Part shown: positions 62,683-64,000 of the stretch, one piece after another | Layout: every line of letters begins with the position of its first letter | Numbering within the stretch: position 1 is the first letter of the stretch | Source: Siphonodentalium dalli | Taxonomy: Eukaryota > Mollusca > Scaphopoda > Gadilida > Siphonodentaliidae | Length of the DNA stretch: 64,000 nt | Assembly: GCA_032622095.1 (NCBI GenBank) | Contig: CP136061.1 | Coordinates: forward strand, 131,508,087-131,572,086 | Direction of reading: 5' to 3' | The notes under the pieces: generated by a model | Databases searched by the model: none | What the model was told of the DNA's origin: nothing | Seen by the model: the letters and a program-made list of their open reading frames with translations, nothing else | Program-made: the position numbers and the translations under genes

Positions 62683-63547
62683 CAGGGGTGGCGCCAGGAT
62701 TTCCCCGACGGAGGGGCTATGGTCCCCGACAGGGGGGCTAGACCGGTGACCGAAGGTCATCGGCGGCTGCCGAAGGCAGCCCCGGGGAGAACGCGAGAGG
62801 GGTGTCCCCTCTCGCACGGGGGGTTTCCCCCACGAAAATTTTGAAAATACATAGCCTGAGATCGATTCTGGAGTGTTCTGGTGTCAACATACACACTGTT
62901 CTAGGGGATCATAATTGTCACTTTTACTTGAGTATTTGGAAGAAAAAAATCAGCATATACAATAGTAATGACAATATGGAATTGATCTTAAGTTAACTCA
63001 CCGTAAATCTTTCGCCACAGGTAGTTGGATCAACTTACAAAGACGGATGAACCATGACGTCATTGTCAAATAATATTTGGTCTTCTTGTTTGACACCCAT
63101 TACAGGGCTGTTTTTTTGGCGACGCATAGGGAACGGGAAAGGGAAGATTCGGCAGTGTGAGTCTGTGTGGAATGTGTAATACATGTAACACGACACACAC
63201 GAGGATGGTGACGGCATCTATGACACCCTAACCCTATAGTTCCATGCACGAATTTAATAAGTATACGATATGACTCACGGTAGTCTCACGAGTGACTCGT
63301 GTCGAGTCTGTCGGACTAAAAATAGAACTCTGGTAATGTGATTCATTAACTCTGCACGCCCACGTCGATTTGTTAATCACCAGTGCACGTGTTTCGAGTC
63401 GCGGATTTTCCAATGTTTATCGTCTTTGCATAATTTTATCTCCCCGACGAATTTGGCAGATATCCCCGACGGGGGGGGGGCTGACCATCCCCGACGGGGG
63501 GGGCTGTAGCCCCCCCCCCCTGACCCCCTCCCTTGGCGCCACCCCTG
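62683..63547. mobile_element. hAT-type element, exact 8-bp duplication
   Basis: The ends CAGGGGTGGCGCCAGGATTT and, inverted, CAGGGGTGGCGCCAAGGGAG flank 865 bp. CAAACGAG lies on both sides (62675-62682, 63548-63555). TCCCCGACGGGGG phrases repeat inside both ends. The GC- and G-rich look comes from the element, not from a CpG island. No transposase was recognised. Confidence 0.9.
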
Positions 63548-63555
63548 CAAACGAG

Positions 63556-63870
63556 TCAACCGGCTTACACCGAAATTTACAAAAGGAGTTTAGCAAATTA
63601 TGTCTGAACCGTCCATATAGGCAAGGTGCATGCCTAATTTCGCTATAAACTGAGTCGACTTTAAGATTTTATATTGCTGTATGGCCCAAACAAACTGAAA
63701 AACTACGGTACTCTTCAATTTGGGGTAATACATTAAAATGTGTACCCTAATGTAAAGCATGTGGTTGAATTACATATAATTATGCTACTGGTGCTACTAA
63801 TGGTCGTTGATCACAATTTTGCAATGTGTAATGACCGTAGGCCTATATGAAATGTTGGACCATATAATAA
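63556..63870. other. Nothing recognised
   Basis: AT-rich stretch before the second first-exon-like copy. Confidence 0.4.
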
Positions 63871-63879
63871 CACGAAATA

Positions 63880-64000
63880 ATGGCGGAGGCGACAGAAAGC
63901 ACAACGAGAAACGAGGGAAAAGGCAATCAAATGGTATATGACATATTGCATAGTATTTTGGCAGCTACGAGTATATGCTACAATATTTTTCAAACAAGCT
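63880..64000 (+). CDS. Possible first coding exon, copy 2 (partial)
   Basis: ATGGCGGAGGCG again starts a frame (MAEATESTTRNEGKGNQMVY) that stays open to the window edge. It is the second copy of 56930-57054 at an offset of about 6945 bp. In this copy the donor-like site is changed (GGCAAT), so the exon end is unclear. Confidence 0.3.
   Translation, partial: MAEATESTTRNEGKGNQMVYDILHSILAATSICYNIFQTS

Noticed and set aside
62539-63648. GC-rich stretch as a promoter CpG island with short proline-rich ORFs
   Set aside because: Fully explained by a hAT element with exact ends and 8-bp duplication.

Overview
The window looks like non-coding-rich genomic DNA from a marine invertebrate, most likely a mollusc and probably a bivalve. 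The reasons are: AT-rich sequence, long introns with clean GT/AG splice sites, a TRIM-type gene, many short DNA transposons, several families of tandem-repeat elements that end in a hairpin (like the pearl / Helentron-associated elements of bivalves), and an AAGGGAGATAACT-type motif (near 44646, inverted near 50240) that recurs in molluscan DNA. The species cannot be named from this sequence. Most open frames of 60-140 codons here are chance frames in repeats.

The one gene that can be rebuilt with confidence is a RING/B-box/coiled-coil (TRIM, RBCC) gene on the minus strand. Twelve exons from 25403 down to 3350 join in one open frame through eleven matched splice phases (about 355 codons). They carry a linker, a B-box 1, a B-box 2, a coiled-coil region and an acidic tail that runs on past the left edge. 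A thirteenth exon at 37108-37249 carries the second half of a RING finger. The start codon and first zinc ligands are not seen; a hAT-like transposon end sits exactly where the next upstream coding piece seems to stop.

Left part, 1-3.3 kb: a degraded satellite with a roughly 145-bp period, then a Helitron-like element that contains a coding-like fragment. From 3.3 to 37.3 kb: the TRIM gene, its introns filled with hAT elements (several with exact 8-bp target duplications), TTAA-flanked MITEs, a Harbinger-like element, a decayed RecQ-like helicase start, telomere-like repeats split by a hAT, and several nested insertions.

From 37.3 to 44 kb: tandem-repeat elements with hairpin ends, a GC-rich broken ORF and a 22-bp minisatellite. 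From 44.5 to 50.4 kb: a candidate larger mobile element bounded by about 80-bp inverted repeats, holding a frameshifted PHD-finger ORF, a basic-tailed ORF, a 280-bp-armed inverted repeat and a small tandem element.

From 50.9 to 64 kb: GC-rich palindrome pairs, a four-fold exact 14-bp motif, nested TTAA elements, a possible 5.3-kb TTAA element, a hAT with an exact 8-bp duplication, and two copies, about 6.9 kb apart, of what may be a short first exon starting ATGGCGGAGGCG. No rRNA, tRNA, CRISPR array or bacterial gene was found.
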